From Saccharopolyspora phatthalungensis (lineage in GTDB: Bacteria > Actinomycetota > Actinomycetes > Mycobacteriales > Pseudonocardiaceae): 64,000 nucleotides of DNA. The notes beneath the pieces were generated by a model. It did not search any database. It was not told where the DNA came from and saw only the letters and a list, made by a program, of their open reading frames with translations. The stretch covers positions 1,798,001 to 1,862,000 of the forward strand of contig NZ_JACHIW010000002.1 of assembly GCF_014203395.1 (NCBI RefSeq), given 5' to 3'. Below, piece by piece: positions 52,100 to 60,824 of this stretch (within the stretch, counting starts at the first letter, position 1; each line of letters opens with the position of its first letter). A program made the position numbers and the translations under genes.

Positions 52100-52855
52100 C
52101 TACGCCGAACGCCGCCAGAAGACCCCGGTGTAATCGATGTTCTCGATGGGGTCCTGGATCCCGTTCCTTTCCCGGAACTCGTGCACGGCTTGCCGGCAGC
52201 TCGGCAGGGCGTAGTCGTCGACGATGACGAATCCGCCGGGAGACAGCTTGGGGTAAAGGTTTTCGAGCCCGTCTGCGGTCGATTCGTAGAGATCGCCGTC
52301 GAGTCGTAGCAGCGCGAGCCGTGTCATCGGCGCGCGAGGCAAGGTCTCCTTGAACCAGCCACGTAGGAACTTCACCTGCGAGTCGAGCAGCCCGTACCGG
52401 TTGAAGTTGTCCTGGACGGTGGCGAGTGGCACCGCCACCACCTCGTTCGCTTCCTGGAACGGGATTTCTCTATCCAGTTCGTGACTTCCCTGCGCCACGT
52501 CGGGAAAACCCTCGAACGAGTCTGCCACCCAGACGGTGCGATCCGTGCATTCGTGCGCCGCCAGGAAGGCGCGCATGAAGATGCAGACTCCGCCCCGCCA
52601 TACTCCGGTTTCGATGAAATCCCCGGGCACGTTGTCGGCAAGAACCCGATTCAGACACTCATGCAGGCTGTCGAGTCGTTTCAGGCCAACCATTGTGTGC
52701 GCCGCGCTCGGCCAGTCCCGTCCTTCGATTCTGGCCGAGGCGTCGTAGGGAGTGCCACCGGACAGCCACGGGTTCGGCGTGGGGGTGTCTTCATAGATGA
52801 CGTTGGTCAAGGTCTTCTTGAGCAGGCCAAGGTACCTCTCGGCGTTGCCGTCCAT
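52100..52855 (-). CDS. Sugar O-methyltransferase, TylF/MycF/SpnH type
   Basis: A 251-residue SAM-dependent methyltransferase of the macrocin (TylF) family. Signature segments: PGDFIETGVWRGGVCIFMRA (SAM motif), WVADSFEGFPDV, ALLRLDGDLYESTADGLENL and PGGFVIVDDYALPSCRQAV (metal-binding Asp pair). These Mg2+-dependent enzymes methylate a hydroxyl of a macrolide-bound deoxysugar; MycF and TylF act on 3''-OH, and spinosyn SpnH on rhamnose. Its ATG shares one base with the upstream stop, so it is translated with the MycE-like gene. Confidence 0.9.
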   Translation of the reverse strand: MDGNAERYLGLLKKTLTNVIYEDTPTPNPWLSGGTPYDASARIEGRDWPSAAHTMVGLKRLDSLHECLNRVLADNVPGDFIETGVWRGGVCIFMRAFLAAHECTDRTVWVADSFEGFPDVAQGSHELDREIPFQEANEVVAVPLATVQDNFNRYGLLDSQVKFLRGWFKETLPRAPMTRLALLRLDGDLYESTADGLENLYPKLSPGGFVIVDDYALPSCRQAVHEFRERNGIQDPIENIDYTGVFWRRSA

Positions 52856-54114
52856 CAGTCTTCCCCCACAGGTTGCGCGGCGGACCCGTCAGGGGTTGAC
52901 GCGGAGGCCAAGCTTCCGAAGTTCACGGCCCCACCGGTGTACTGCTTCTCCTCCGAGAAGACCTCGCTGATGCAAGCGGGAATCGGCGCCTCCGCGTTCA
53001 GGCCTTTGTCGATCACCGCGAGGTTGTGATAGAAGTGCACGCCCACTATATGACGATCAGTGTAGGATTGACCGTTTCGTGCCCGCATAGGCATTTCCTT
53101 GTGGTTGAGCCCGTCAACGAGTGTCTTGAGCATGCCCATCGAGGTGTCGCTGGCGGTCCGATCACGGTCGTTTCCACCGAATCCCGGCCAGTAGGCGGTT
53201 TGCAGGTCTTCGATGACGTACAGGCCGCCGGACCGGACATGCGGGAAAAGCGCCGCAAACGATGTTTTCACGTGATCGTTGACGTGGCTGCCGTCGTCGA
53301 TGATGATGTCGAACGGGCCGAGCTCACGACCAAGATCGTCAAGGAACTCGGGGTCGCTCTGGTCCCCCTGGACGGCCCGGATGCGTGAGCCGCGGACCCC
53401 GGGCTTGTCGAAGATGTCCAGACCGTACACGAGCCCTCGGCGGAAGTAGCGCTGCCACATGCTCAGCGACGCCCCACCCTGATCCGTCAGCTGATAGCCG
53501 CCGATCCCGATCTCCAGCATGCGAACGGGTTCGTCGCGAAGCCGGGCGAAGTGGTGTTCGTAGTGCTGGGTATACCAGTGGAGGTTGGCCCACTTGTCGG
53601 AGCCGCAACGCGCCGACAACCTGCCGAGATCATCGGCAACGACCGAGCACGCCGCGACCAGACATTCCATCGCCGTGGTCATCTCGTGCCAGCGCCGGAA
53701 ATTCACGTCCCAGTCGGTTGAGCTCGTCAGCGCCCTGTCGTAATCCCACTCCACCTCGCGGCTGACATGCGGTCGGCGGCCGGACGGCCCGAAAAGGCTT
53801 TCGAGCAGGTCGATCGCGTCAAACCGGACAACGGCAACCGGTGCTTCGTGGTGGTGCGCGACCGCGAGTCCGTTGCTGCCGATCGTCAGATCGCGTGTTG
53901 ATCGCGCGTCCTTGAACAGCACCTCGAATCGGAACGGAACGCTCGACGAGAGCCGAGGCGGCTCACAGCGCATCTCCATCTCGGCTACGACGACGTCGGT
54001 CGTTTGTTCCAGCCCGATACGCTCGATCGTGGAGGCCAGCTCGTGCTCGCCGCATGCCGCACTTCGCAGCAGCGGTTCCACCGGGCCCCAAGGTTTCACT
54101 TTCACCTTTGCCAT
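52855..54114 (-). CDS. Sugar O-methyltransferase, TylE/MycE/SpnI type
   Basis: A 419-residue methyltransferase. An N-terminal ~170-residue domain precedes the catalytic domain, as in MycE. CGSDKWANLHWYTQHYEHHF, RMLEIGIGGYQLTDQGGASL, LVYGLDIFDKPG, FDIIIDDGSHVNDHVKTSF and GLYVIEDLQTAYWPGFGG are diagnostic. MycE methylates the 2''-OH of 6-deoxyallose, and homologues SpnI/SpnK act on rhamnose in spinosyn. Paired with the TylF-type enzyme and a glycosyltransferase, it suggests a methylated (probably rhamnose-like) sugar attached to an aglycone. No deoxysugar-synthesis genes are in the window. Confidence 0.9.
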   Translation of the reverse strand: MAKVKVKPWGPVEPLLRSAACGEHELASTIERIGLEQTTDVVVAEMEMRCEPPRLSSSVPFRFEVLFKDARSTRDLTIGSNGLAVAHHHEAPVAVVRFDAIDLLESLFGPSGRRPHVSREVEWDYDRALTSSTDWDVNFRRWHEMTTAMECLVAACSVVADDLGRLSARCGSDKWANLHWYTQHYEHHFARLRDEPVRMLEIGIGGYQLTDQGGASLSMWQRYFRRGLVYGLDIFDKPGVRGSRIRAVQGDQSDPEFLDDLGRELGPFDIIIDDGSHVNDHVKTSFAALFPHVRSGGLYVIEDLQTAYWPGFGGNDRDRTASDTSMGMLKTLVDGLNHKEMPMRARNGQSYTDRHIVGVHFYHNLAVIDKGLNAEAPIPACISEVFSEEKQYTGGAVNFGSLASASTPDGSAAQPVGED

Positions 54115-54134
54115 CCGGCACCTCTTTCTGCGTG

Positions 54135-55310
54135 CTATCGACTTTCGGTGGACCGTGCGGCGGCCAGCGCAGCCAGCCGTTCGACCAGTTCGCTGGGCGA
54201 TGGCATGGAGTTGATCTCCGCACGTACCGCTGCCGCGACGATGGATATCGCGGCGTCGTCAAGGATCCGGCCGAGGCAGTTGCGGATGGAGTCGGACTCG
54301 ACTTCATCCGGCCGCAGGCACAACCCGACGCCGCGGTCCGCGACCACCTCCGCGTTGGCGGGTTGATCCGCGAAATGCGGAATGACCAGTTGCGGGACGC
54401 CGGCTGCCAGCGCGGCGGAAGTCGTTCCCGCGCCACCGTGGTGGATGAGGGCCGAGCAGGTGGGCAAAATCGCGTTCAGGGGAATCCAGCCGACACTACG
54501 GCAGTTGTCGGGTAGCGAGTCCCCGGCACGCGCCGAGGAGTCAAGGACCACGGCGTCGACGTCGCACTTGGACACCGCGTCTATTGCCAAGTCGAGCGCT
54601 TGCGTGCCCCCGGTCACCGGAACCGCGGTGCCCATGGTGATGCAGACACGAGGTCTTACGAGCGGTTCGTGCAGCCACTTCGGGAGCACGGCCCCCTTGT
54701 TGTACGGGCAGTATCGCATGGGCCAGCCGGAGTCCAGATAGGACGGTCGCATGCTGGCGGGCCACACGTCGATCGTCGCCGCGGGTGCGGTTGGCGGAAT
54801 ACCACCGCCACATTGTTTCCAAGCCTTGCTCGTCTTGGCGAACATCGTTGTCATGCTGGGGAAGGGAATTCCTATTCCGTGCATGACAGCCGGGATTCCG
54901 AGAACGCTCGCTGCCAGCTGCGCCACCGGCATGAACGGCTCGTAGACTATGACGTCGGCCGACCATTCCCGCGCGACGCGGATGAGCCCTTCTGCCGTGA
55001 GATCTCCGGCCAGGGCGAAGATCTTGGCGATGACATCGGGGAGCGCTCCGTTGTAGTGCCATTCCCTGATGGTTTCCAGGTAGATCTGCGTGTCGGTAGC
55101 GCGGGTGAAGCCAAGTATGCGATCACAGGTGGCGAAGACATCAATGTCGGAGATCTCGATCGTGGGGAGGCCGGCAGGCACAATCAGATCTGCGGTCGTG
55201 CGATCGCCGGCGAACAGGACTTCATGGCCGGCAACCCGTGCGGCCCAAGCGAGCGGAACCAGCGGGAGCTGGTGTCCGTGTGCCGGGAACGCCACGAAGA
55301 GTACCCGCAT
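54135..55310 (-). CDS. Macrolide-type glycosyltransferase (GT1)
   Basis: A 391-residue glycosyltransferase with the GT-B fold. It starts MRVLFVAFPAHGHQLPLVPL at ATG 55310, preceded by GGAGCAC. The C-terminal nucleotide-sugar motif is LIHHGGAGTTSAALAAGVPQ followed by LVIPHFADQPANAEVV. It belongs to the group attaching deoxysugars to polyketides. It is the first gene of a three-gene minus operon with the two sugar O-methyltransferases, so the operon transfers and then methylates a sugar. The acceptor is unknown; products of the adjacent plus-strand genes are candidates. Confidence 0.9.
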   Translation of the reverse strand: MRVLFVAFPAHGHQLPLVPLAWAARVAGHEVLFAGDRTTADLIVPAGLPTIEISDIDVFATCDRILGFTRATDTQIYLETIREWHYNGALPDVIAKIFALAGDLTAEGLIRVAREWSADVIVYEPFMPVAQLAASVLGIPAVMHGIGIPFPSMTTMFAKTSKAWKQCGGGIPPTAPAATIDVWPASMRPSYLDSGWPMRYCPYNKGAVLPKWLHEPLVRPRVCITMGTAVPVTGGTQALDLAIDAVSKCDVDAVVLDSSARAGDSLPDNCRSVGWIPLNAILPTCSALIHHGGAGTTSAALAAGVPQLVIPHFADQPANAEVVADRGVGLCLRPDEVESDSIRNCLGRILDDAAISIVAAAVRAEINSMPSPSELVERLAALAAARSTESR

Positions 55311-55829
55311 GTGCTCCGTCCTTCCGTTGTGCATCCGGTGTGGTCGGTGGCCTTGGACAAATGTCGATGAAGTTTCGGACACCTAGATGTTTCCGTTGGC
55401 TGGTGCACTGTTGGTCTCCTCGATGCCCCTTCAGGAATCCGTGGCGATGCCTCGCCGTCTGGGCCTCTTACTAGGAGATCTTCGGCCTAGCGCGACGCCC
55501 GGTCGAGTGCACGATTGGGTGGCCGTGCGCCGCTGCCGCACATCATTGACGCTTGGTCAGCATTTGCGAGCGCAAGACACAATTCCGCCATCCAGGATCG
55601 GTGGTTGTCACTCCTGCTGGGACGATAGACAGGGCAGGGCAGGATCTGGGTTGCTAGGTCTGGGTTGCTATTGAACCCCATTGGATGAACCGGGAAATCA
55701 TGGCCTCGATACGCTCGTGGAAGAGGCTGCCCTGCCCTATTCTGTGCAAGACCTCCCTGCGGTATGCGGGTCACCACGACATGGCCGTCGTTCCAGTGTT
55801 GGCTCACCTCAAGATATTCAGAGGACTGT
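55311..55829. other. Divergent spacer between the glycosyltransferase and TPP-enzyme operons
   Basis: About 520 bp with no recognisable gene. Open frames here are short and lack similarity or coding composition. It presumably holds the two divergent promoters. Confidence 0.55.
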
Positions 55830-57560
55830 ATGCGAAGCGCGGACTGCTCAAATTCGGCGCAAGCGGGCGATACCGCCTGCCGCACCGCAGCTCCTCGGGC
55901 CACGGCACCGGCCAGGGCGGTCGACTACCTGGTGAGTGAGCTGGCCGCCCTCGGGACCACGCACGTGTTCGGCGTGGGTGGGGCCAACATCGAGGATCTT
56001 TACGACGCATTGCACCACAGCCCGGCGGTGACCGGAATCCTCGCCAAGCACGAATTCTCCGCGGGAACCATGGCGGATGGCTACGCTCGGACCAGCGGTC
56101 GTCTCGGTGTCGTCGCCACCACCTCGGGTGGCGCGGCCTTGAACGTAGTACCCGCCCTGGGCGAGGCGTACACGTCCCGCGTTCCCGTACTCGCGCTGGT
56201 CGGTCAGCCCCCATCCCAGCTCAACGGAAGGGGGTCCTTCCAAGACTCCAGCGGGCAAAGCGGAACCCTCAACGCCGAAGACATTTTCGGCTCGGTATCG
56301 CGCTATTGCGCCCGGGTGAGTTCCCCCGACGAACTGCCTGCCCGGTTCGGTGACGCCGTCTCCGCCTCCTTGTCTTCCCCTGGCGGACCTGCTGTCCTGT
56401 TGCTGCCAAAGGACATGCAGCAGGACGTGAGCAGCCGGACGCACTACATGCCGCCGCGTGCGCGGGGCGCAGACGCACCGCCCGAATACGACCTCTCCCG
56501 CGCGGTCTCGGTGCTGGAAGAGGCACGTAACGCAAGCGGTGTCATCGTGGTCGCAGGCGATGGTGTGGCCAGAGCTGACGTTCGCGGTTCTCTCCGGCAA
56601 CTCGCCGATGCCCTCGGGGCTAGGGTTGCCGTCACCCCGGACGCCAAAGACGTCTTCGACAACAGCGATCCGCGCTTCGTCGGTGTCACCGGGGGCATGG
56701 GGCATCCCACCGTGGCCGAGCACCTGGGTGAGGCGTCGGCGTGCCTTCTGGTCGGCACCCGGCTTCCGGTGATAGCTCGTGACGGGCTGGACGATCTGCT
56801 CGCGAAGATTCCCGTGGTATGCGTGGCCGAAGAGCCTCCCTATATCGAGGCGCTCGTGGTGGCCGGGCTGCTGACTGAGACACTGCCCGCACTGACCACC
56901 CGCCTGAGTGCCGGGTTTACACGGTCGATCACCAGGGCGACGGGCATCAGGAACCTCGTCGTACCTCCGCGGTCCGGCAACGGGCTCGGATACCGCGAGA
57001 CCATGACCGTCATCGGCGATGCGTTGCCCAGCGACGCGGCAGTGTTCGTCGACGCGGGAAACTGCGGTGCGGCAGCGATCCACCATCTTTCCGCGCCCCG
57101 GCACGGGCGATTCGTGCTCACGCTCGGCATGGGCGGAATGGGATACACCTTCGGCGCCGCGATCGGTGCGCACTTCGCGAACACCGACAAATCCGCCCGG
57201 ACCTATGTCGTGGCCGGTGACGGCGCGTTCTACATGCACGGTTCCGAGCTGCACACCGCGGTCGAGTACCGCCTGCCGATCACTTTCATCGTGCTGAACA
57301 ACAACGCCCACGCGATGTGTGTGACCCGAGAACAGGTCTTCTACGGAAGCGAGTACAGCTACAACCGATTCGGCCCAGCGAACCTGGCCGCTGGTGTTGA
57401 TGCCATGTTCCCCGCGCTTGAGGCGCGCAGCACCGCATCGGCCCAGGAACTGGCACAAGCACTCACCGACACGCGCACGTCGCCGGGACCAGTGTTCATC
57501 TCGGTCGACTGCGACGTTGACGAGATCCCGCCCGTTACCTCTTTCCTCGCAAGGAGATGA
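55830..57560 (+). CDS. Thiamine-diphosphate-dependent enzyme, acetolactate-synthase-like
   Basis: A 576-residue three-domain ThDP enzyme. The PYR domain has THVFGVGGANIEDLYDAL and the catalytic Glu in ILAKHEFSAGTMADGYART; the PP domain has the GDG...NN cofactor motif, GDGAFYMHGSELHTAVEYRL then VLNNNAHAM. ATG 55830 follows AGAGGAC. The family includes acetolactate synthases, benzoylformate decarboxylases and C-C ligases of secondary metabolism. It heads an operon with an SRPBCC protein and a KAS III-like enzyme, so it probably makes or loads an acyloin or 2-hydroxy acid starter. It is too long for a phosphonopyruvate decarboxylase (about 380). Confidence 0.87.
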   Translation: MRSADCSNSAQAGDTACRTAAPRATAPARAVDYLVSELAALGTTHVFGVGGANIEDLYDALHHSPAVTGILAKHEFSAGTMADGYARTSGRLGVVATTSGGAALNVVPALGEAYTSRVPVLALVGQPPSQLNGRGSFQDSSGQSGTLNAEDIFGSVSRYCARVSSPDELPARFGDAVSASLSSPGGPAVLLLPKDMQQDVSSRTHYMPPRARGADAPPEYDLSRAVSVLEEARNASGVIVVAGDGVARADVRGSLRQLADALGARVAVTPDAKDVFDNSDPRFVGVTGGMGHPTVAEHLGEASACLLVGTRLPVIARDGLDDLLAKIPVVCVAEEPPYIEALVVAGLLTETLPALTTRLSAGFTRSITRATGIRNLVVPPRSGNGLGYRETMTVIGDALPSDAAVFVDAGNCGAAAIHHLSAPRHGRFVLTLGMGGMGYTFGAAIGAHFANTDKSARTYVVAGDGAFYMHGSELHTAVEYRLPITFIVLNNNAHAMCVTREQVFYGSEYSYNRFGPANLAAGVDAMFPALEARSTASAQELAQALTDTRTSPGPVFISVDCDVDEIPPVTSFLARR

Positions 57561-57565
57561 ATATC

Positions 57566-58204
57566 GTGTCCACCCTGAGCGGCGTACCCGGCCTGTTCCG
57601 CATCGAGAACTGTTCACGGCACGAGGTCCTAGCCAAGATGCGGGACATCACACCGGGAAAATGGCGGCACGACGAGGTTTTCGGCCAGTACTGCTCGATC
57701 AGCGACCACATCGATGCCCCGGCACGCGAGGTCTACGAGTACATGGCCGACACCCGTAGCCTCGCCGAGTGGACCCTGACCCTGCGCAAGTTGCGGGAGA
57801 CCGACGAGGCCGGGTTGTGGGTCGGCGACGAAATGATGGGCGACAGCACCCAGATCTACACCCGGACGGTGGCCAACCCGGAGGCCATGACGGTGGACTA
57901 CCACTGTGCATGGGACCAGGGGAAGCATCTGTGGATGATCTACCTGTTCCGGGTCATCGACTCCCAGCTCGTCTTCAACCGGCCGGGCACCGTCTTGCTG
58001 TGGACGAACTGCCGCCACCCCTTCTACGCCGACAATCCGTGGCCGGAACTGGTTCCCAGTCCCAACCGGCAATGGGTCGGGGAACTGTGGGACCTGTTCT
58101 ACGCCGCGCACTGGCTCGAACTGCAAAACCTCAAGAATATCTGCGAACATCGCCACGCAACAGGCACGTCTCTGATCCCCAACTGGTCCGAGGTGGACGC
58201 GTGA
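57566..58204 (+). CDS. SRPBCC (START-like) protein, cyclase/aromatase-like
   Basis: About 212 residues from GTG 57566, which sits 9 nt after AAGGAG; the ATG at 57557 overlaps the upstream stop but lies directly against the ribosome site. The START-like fold is suggested by ISDHIDAPAREVYEYMADTR and SLAEWTLTLRKLRETD near residues 45-80, the usual beginning of polyketide cyclase/dehydratase-like domains. It could bind or cyclise a small acyl intermediate between the TPP enzyme and the KAS III-like protein. Its stop overlaps the next start. Confidence 0.75.
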   Translation: MSTLSGVPGLFRIENCSRHEVLAKMRDITPGKWRHDEVFGQYCSISDHIDAPAREVYEYMADTRSLAEWTLTLRKLRETDEAGLWVGDEMMGDSTQIYTRTVANPEAMTVDYHCAWDQGKHLWMIYLFRVIDSQLVFNRPGTVLLWTNCRHPFYADNPWPELVPSPNRQWVGELWDLFYAAHWLELQNLKNICEHRHATGTSLIPNWSEVDA

Positions 58205-59208
58205 AGCAGATCAGCTTGCTGGATGTCAGCAGCTACCTGCCCAAGAACCGAATTCCGGTGGAGTACTTCACCCGCTACGCGGAATCGGATGAACAGGCCG
58301 GAAGCGTGATGTTCAAGGCCCCGTCGTACCGGCACCACATCGCCCCGGACGAAACGGCCGCGGACATGGCCGAGCGCGCCGTTGCCGCACTGGTCGAACG
58401 GCATGGGTCGGCGGCCATCCGGTCGGTCGATGCCATCGTCACCAACACGATGCTGCTCGACGTTCCCATTTATGGCTGCGGCGGCGAACTTGCCCACCGC
58501 GTGGGTGCGAATCCGGAGTGGGTGATCGACCTGCACAACGCCACCTGCGTGTCGTTTGTCTACATGCTCAAGGTGGCGCGCCAATTGCTCCAGGCCGAGC
58601 AGGCGACATCCGCGCTGGTGTGCAACGTCGCCAACATGGGCGGCCAGATGTTCGTCCAGCCCCAGGTCCGCAAGCTGTCCCAGGCGGCGATCCCCGGCGA
58701 CGGCGCGGCTGTCGCCTTGCTGACGGCGTCCGCCGATTCGCCGATTCTGCATGTCGAAACCCTGGTGAACAGCGACCTCGCCGGCCACATGAAACTCGGT
58801 TGCACAGACGGCCGCAAGTACTGGCAGCCCGGAACCGGCGAACTGCATTTCCAATTCACCGACGCCTCGGTCAAGGAAGTGCTGCACCACGGCAACCGAG
58901 TAGTACCCGAGGTGGTCAGGAGGGCCTGCCGGCGAATCGGTGCCCACACCACAGACATCGACGTGCTGGTGACCAACCAGCCCAACCGGACCTTCCTGAG
59001 CAACTGGCGCGAAGAGCTCGGGCTACCGCCGGAACGGCACCCCGACACGTTCGACGACTGCGGCAACATGTTCGGCGCAGGCATTCCGGTGACTCTCGAC
59101 CGCGCGATCCAGGACGGCACCATCCCGGGTGGCTCGTTGCTCATGTTGGCCGGGTTCGCACACACCGGAGACTTCGCCGCCGCAGCAGCCGTGCGCTGGC
59201 GGCCGTGA
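58201..59208 (+). CDS. KAS III (FabH)-like ketosynthase/acyltransferase with altered triad
   Basis: A 335-residue thiolase-fold enzyme. GTG 58201 overlaps the SRPBCC stop (GTGA). The nucleophile is Cys in IDLHNATCVSFVYML near residue 118. The region that holds His in FabH (PHQAN) reads VTNQPNRTFL, so the catalytic His appears replaced by Asn, while the later Asn is retained (DDCGNMFGAGIP). This loss argues against normal decarboxylative condensation and for an acyltransferase or other variant reaction, as known for KAS III-like proteins in natural-product pathways. Confidence 0.85.
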   Translation: MKQISLLDVSSYLPKNRIPVEYFTRYAESDEQAGSVMFKAPSYRHHIAPDETAADMAERAVAALVERHGSAAIRSVDAIVTNTMLLDVPIYGCGGELAHRVGANPEWVIDLHNATCVSFVYMLKVARQLLQAEQATSALVCNVANMGGQMFVQPQVRKLSQAAIPGDGAAVALLTASADSPILHVETLVNSDLAGHMKLGCTDGRKYWQPGTGELHFQFTDASVKEVLHHGNRVVPEVVRRACRRIGAHTTDIDVLVTNQPNRTFLSNWREELGLPPERHPDTFDDCGNMFGAGIPVTLDRAIQDGTIPGGSLLMLAGFAHTGDFAAAAAVRWRP

Positions 59209-59352
59209 CCAGCTAACGGAGCACTAGATTTGCGTAGCGGTGCCGGTAGCGCCCCCCTGCGGGAGTTACCGTCGCCGCCTGGACTCCGGGATCCCCGACT
59301 TATGTATGCCCAGCTCGCGCGATGGCTGTCCTGACGGCAGAGGAGACACCTG

Positions 59353-60399
59353 ATGACCACCGAAACGTCAAGCGGCCCGGTACCGAATAGGCACGACGGC
59401 GAACGCGACCCGTTTGGGCAACTCATGACCTATGCCTGCGCGGCGCACGTGCTGCGCGCCGCCATGCAACTCGGGCTGCCTGATGCCGTTGGCGATGACA
59501 GCGTGTCGGTCCAAGAACTTGCACGACGCACCGATAGTCACCCCGCAATCCTGCAACGCCTGCTGCGAGCCCTGAGCGCAATCGGCGTTTTCCGCCCCGT
59601 GGGCGAGAACGAATACGAGCAGAACGCGGCCTCCGACCTGCTTCGCTCGGGGCGAGTGGGACAGCTGATCGTTCAGGCTCTCACCGAGGAGAGCTTCTGG
59701 CAGGCGTGGAATCGACTGGCCGACGGCGTGCGCAACGGCGACTGCCCATTCGTCACGCTCCACGAGCTGGACTTCTACGGTTTCCTGTCACGTCACGAGG
59801 ACAAGCGCGAAGCGTTCCACGCGGCGATGAATGACCCCAACGAGCCCGCCAGGAACGACGAACTGATCAATGCCCTCGACCTGACCGGCGTCAAACGGGT
59901 CGTCGACGTCGGCGGCAGCGAAGGCAGCTTGCTGCGGGATCTCCTGCGCAGCCACCCACACATCGGCGGCGTCTTGTTCGACACCGAGGAGGTGGTGGCC
60001 CACGCCCTTGCCGACCTGCGCTGCGGCGAGCTGGCCGATCGGTGCGAGATCGTTTCGGGTGACGCGCGCGAATCAGTCCCACCCGCGGGCGATCTTTACC
60101 TGCTCCGCGGCGTGCTGCACAACTGGGACGACGAAACGTGCGTGCGCATCCTGTCCCGGTGTGCCGAGGCTGCCGGGCCAGGAGCCCGTGTCGTCGTCCT
60201 TGAGCTTCTGCTCGACGACACTGGACGTCTGTCCGCGGCCGAAGCAATGATCGACCTACACATGTTCGTCCTGCTCGGCGCGCGTGAACGCGCCGAGGAC
60301 GACTTCGCCAAACTTTTCGAACGGGCGGGGCTCACCTACACGGGAGCTACTCCTACCTCCTACCTACACCTGATCGAAGCACGTAACCCCGGGCACTGA
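59353..60399 (+). CDS. O-methyltransferase, TcmN/DmpM-type (family 2)
   Basis: A 348-residue SAM-dependent methyltransferase with an N-terminal dimerisation winged helix (LARRTDSHPAILQRLLRALS) and a Rossmann domain: RVVDVGGSEGSLLRDLL (SAM motif I), YLLRGVLHNWDDETCVRILS (catalytic HNW region) and ARVVVLELLLDD. It is typical of small-molecule hydroxyl methyltransferases in aromatic polyketide pathways. It lies 144 bp after the KAS III-like gene on the same strand, probably in the same pathway. The substrate is unknown. Confidence 0.9.
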   Translation: MTTETSSGPVPNRHDGERDPFGQLMTYACAAHVLRAAMQLGLPDAVGDDSVSVQELARRTDSHPAILQRLLRALSAIGVFRPVGENEYEQNAASDLLRSGRVGQLIVQALTEESFWQAWNRLADGVRNGDCPFVTLHELDFYGFLSRHEDKREAFHAAMNDPNEPARNDELINALDLTGVKRVVDVGGSEGSLLRDLLRSHPHIGGVLFDTEEVVAHALADLRCGELADRCEIVSGDARESVPPAGDLYLLRGVLHNWDDETCVRILSRCAEAAGPGARVVVLELLLDDTGRLSAAEAMIDLHMFVLLGARERAEDDFAKLFERAGLTYTGATPTSYLHLIEARNPGH

Positions 60400-60824
60400 C
60401 CAGAGAGTGTTTCACAAGTGTGTGCGTAGCGGTGGGTGGCCGAGATCAATCGCCGAAAAGGCCCGTGACGCGACCATTTCCGGGTTTCTCAGCTTAAAAA
60501 GCACTGAAACGTGCAAGCGGAAGGCATGTCACACGTAATCACCATTCGAAGAATCTGCCCGGCCGGTCAAATTTTGAGTACAAACGGGCACAAACGGGCG
60601 GTAGGCGTTGCGCGGCCTTAGCCGCGGCTATAGCTTGTTCGGCAAAGAACGACGTCGCTGATCTCATAACTCATCGCGGAGACATAAACATATCACGTTC
60701 CGGCATGATCCTTATTTCTTTTCGCCACTGAACGCTGCGAAGCGGGCACGGTAGTGGCTCCGGTGTGCCTCGGCAACGACGCGCGCGTCATGTTCGGTGT
60801 TCGAGACGGATGGAGTTGCCTACC
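60400..60824. other. Intergenic region before the LnmK-like gene
   Basis: 425 bp, relatively AT-rich, without a gene. It contains a tandem 10-mer (ACAAACGGGC twice near 60576-60597) and the 12-mer TGCGTAGCGGTG near 60423, which also occurs near 59231. It probably holds a separate promoter for the LnmK-like gene. Confidence 0.5.

Noticed and set aside
55830..57560. TPP enzyme considered as the missing phosphonopyruvate decarboxylase
   Set aside because: At 576 residues with three full domains it resembles acetolactate synthase rather than the shorter Ppd, and it sits about 8 kb outside the phosphonate operons in another operon.
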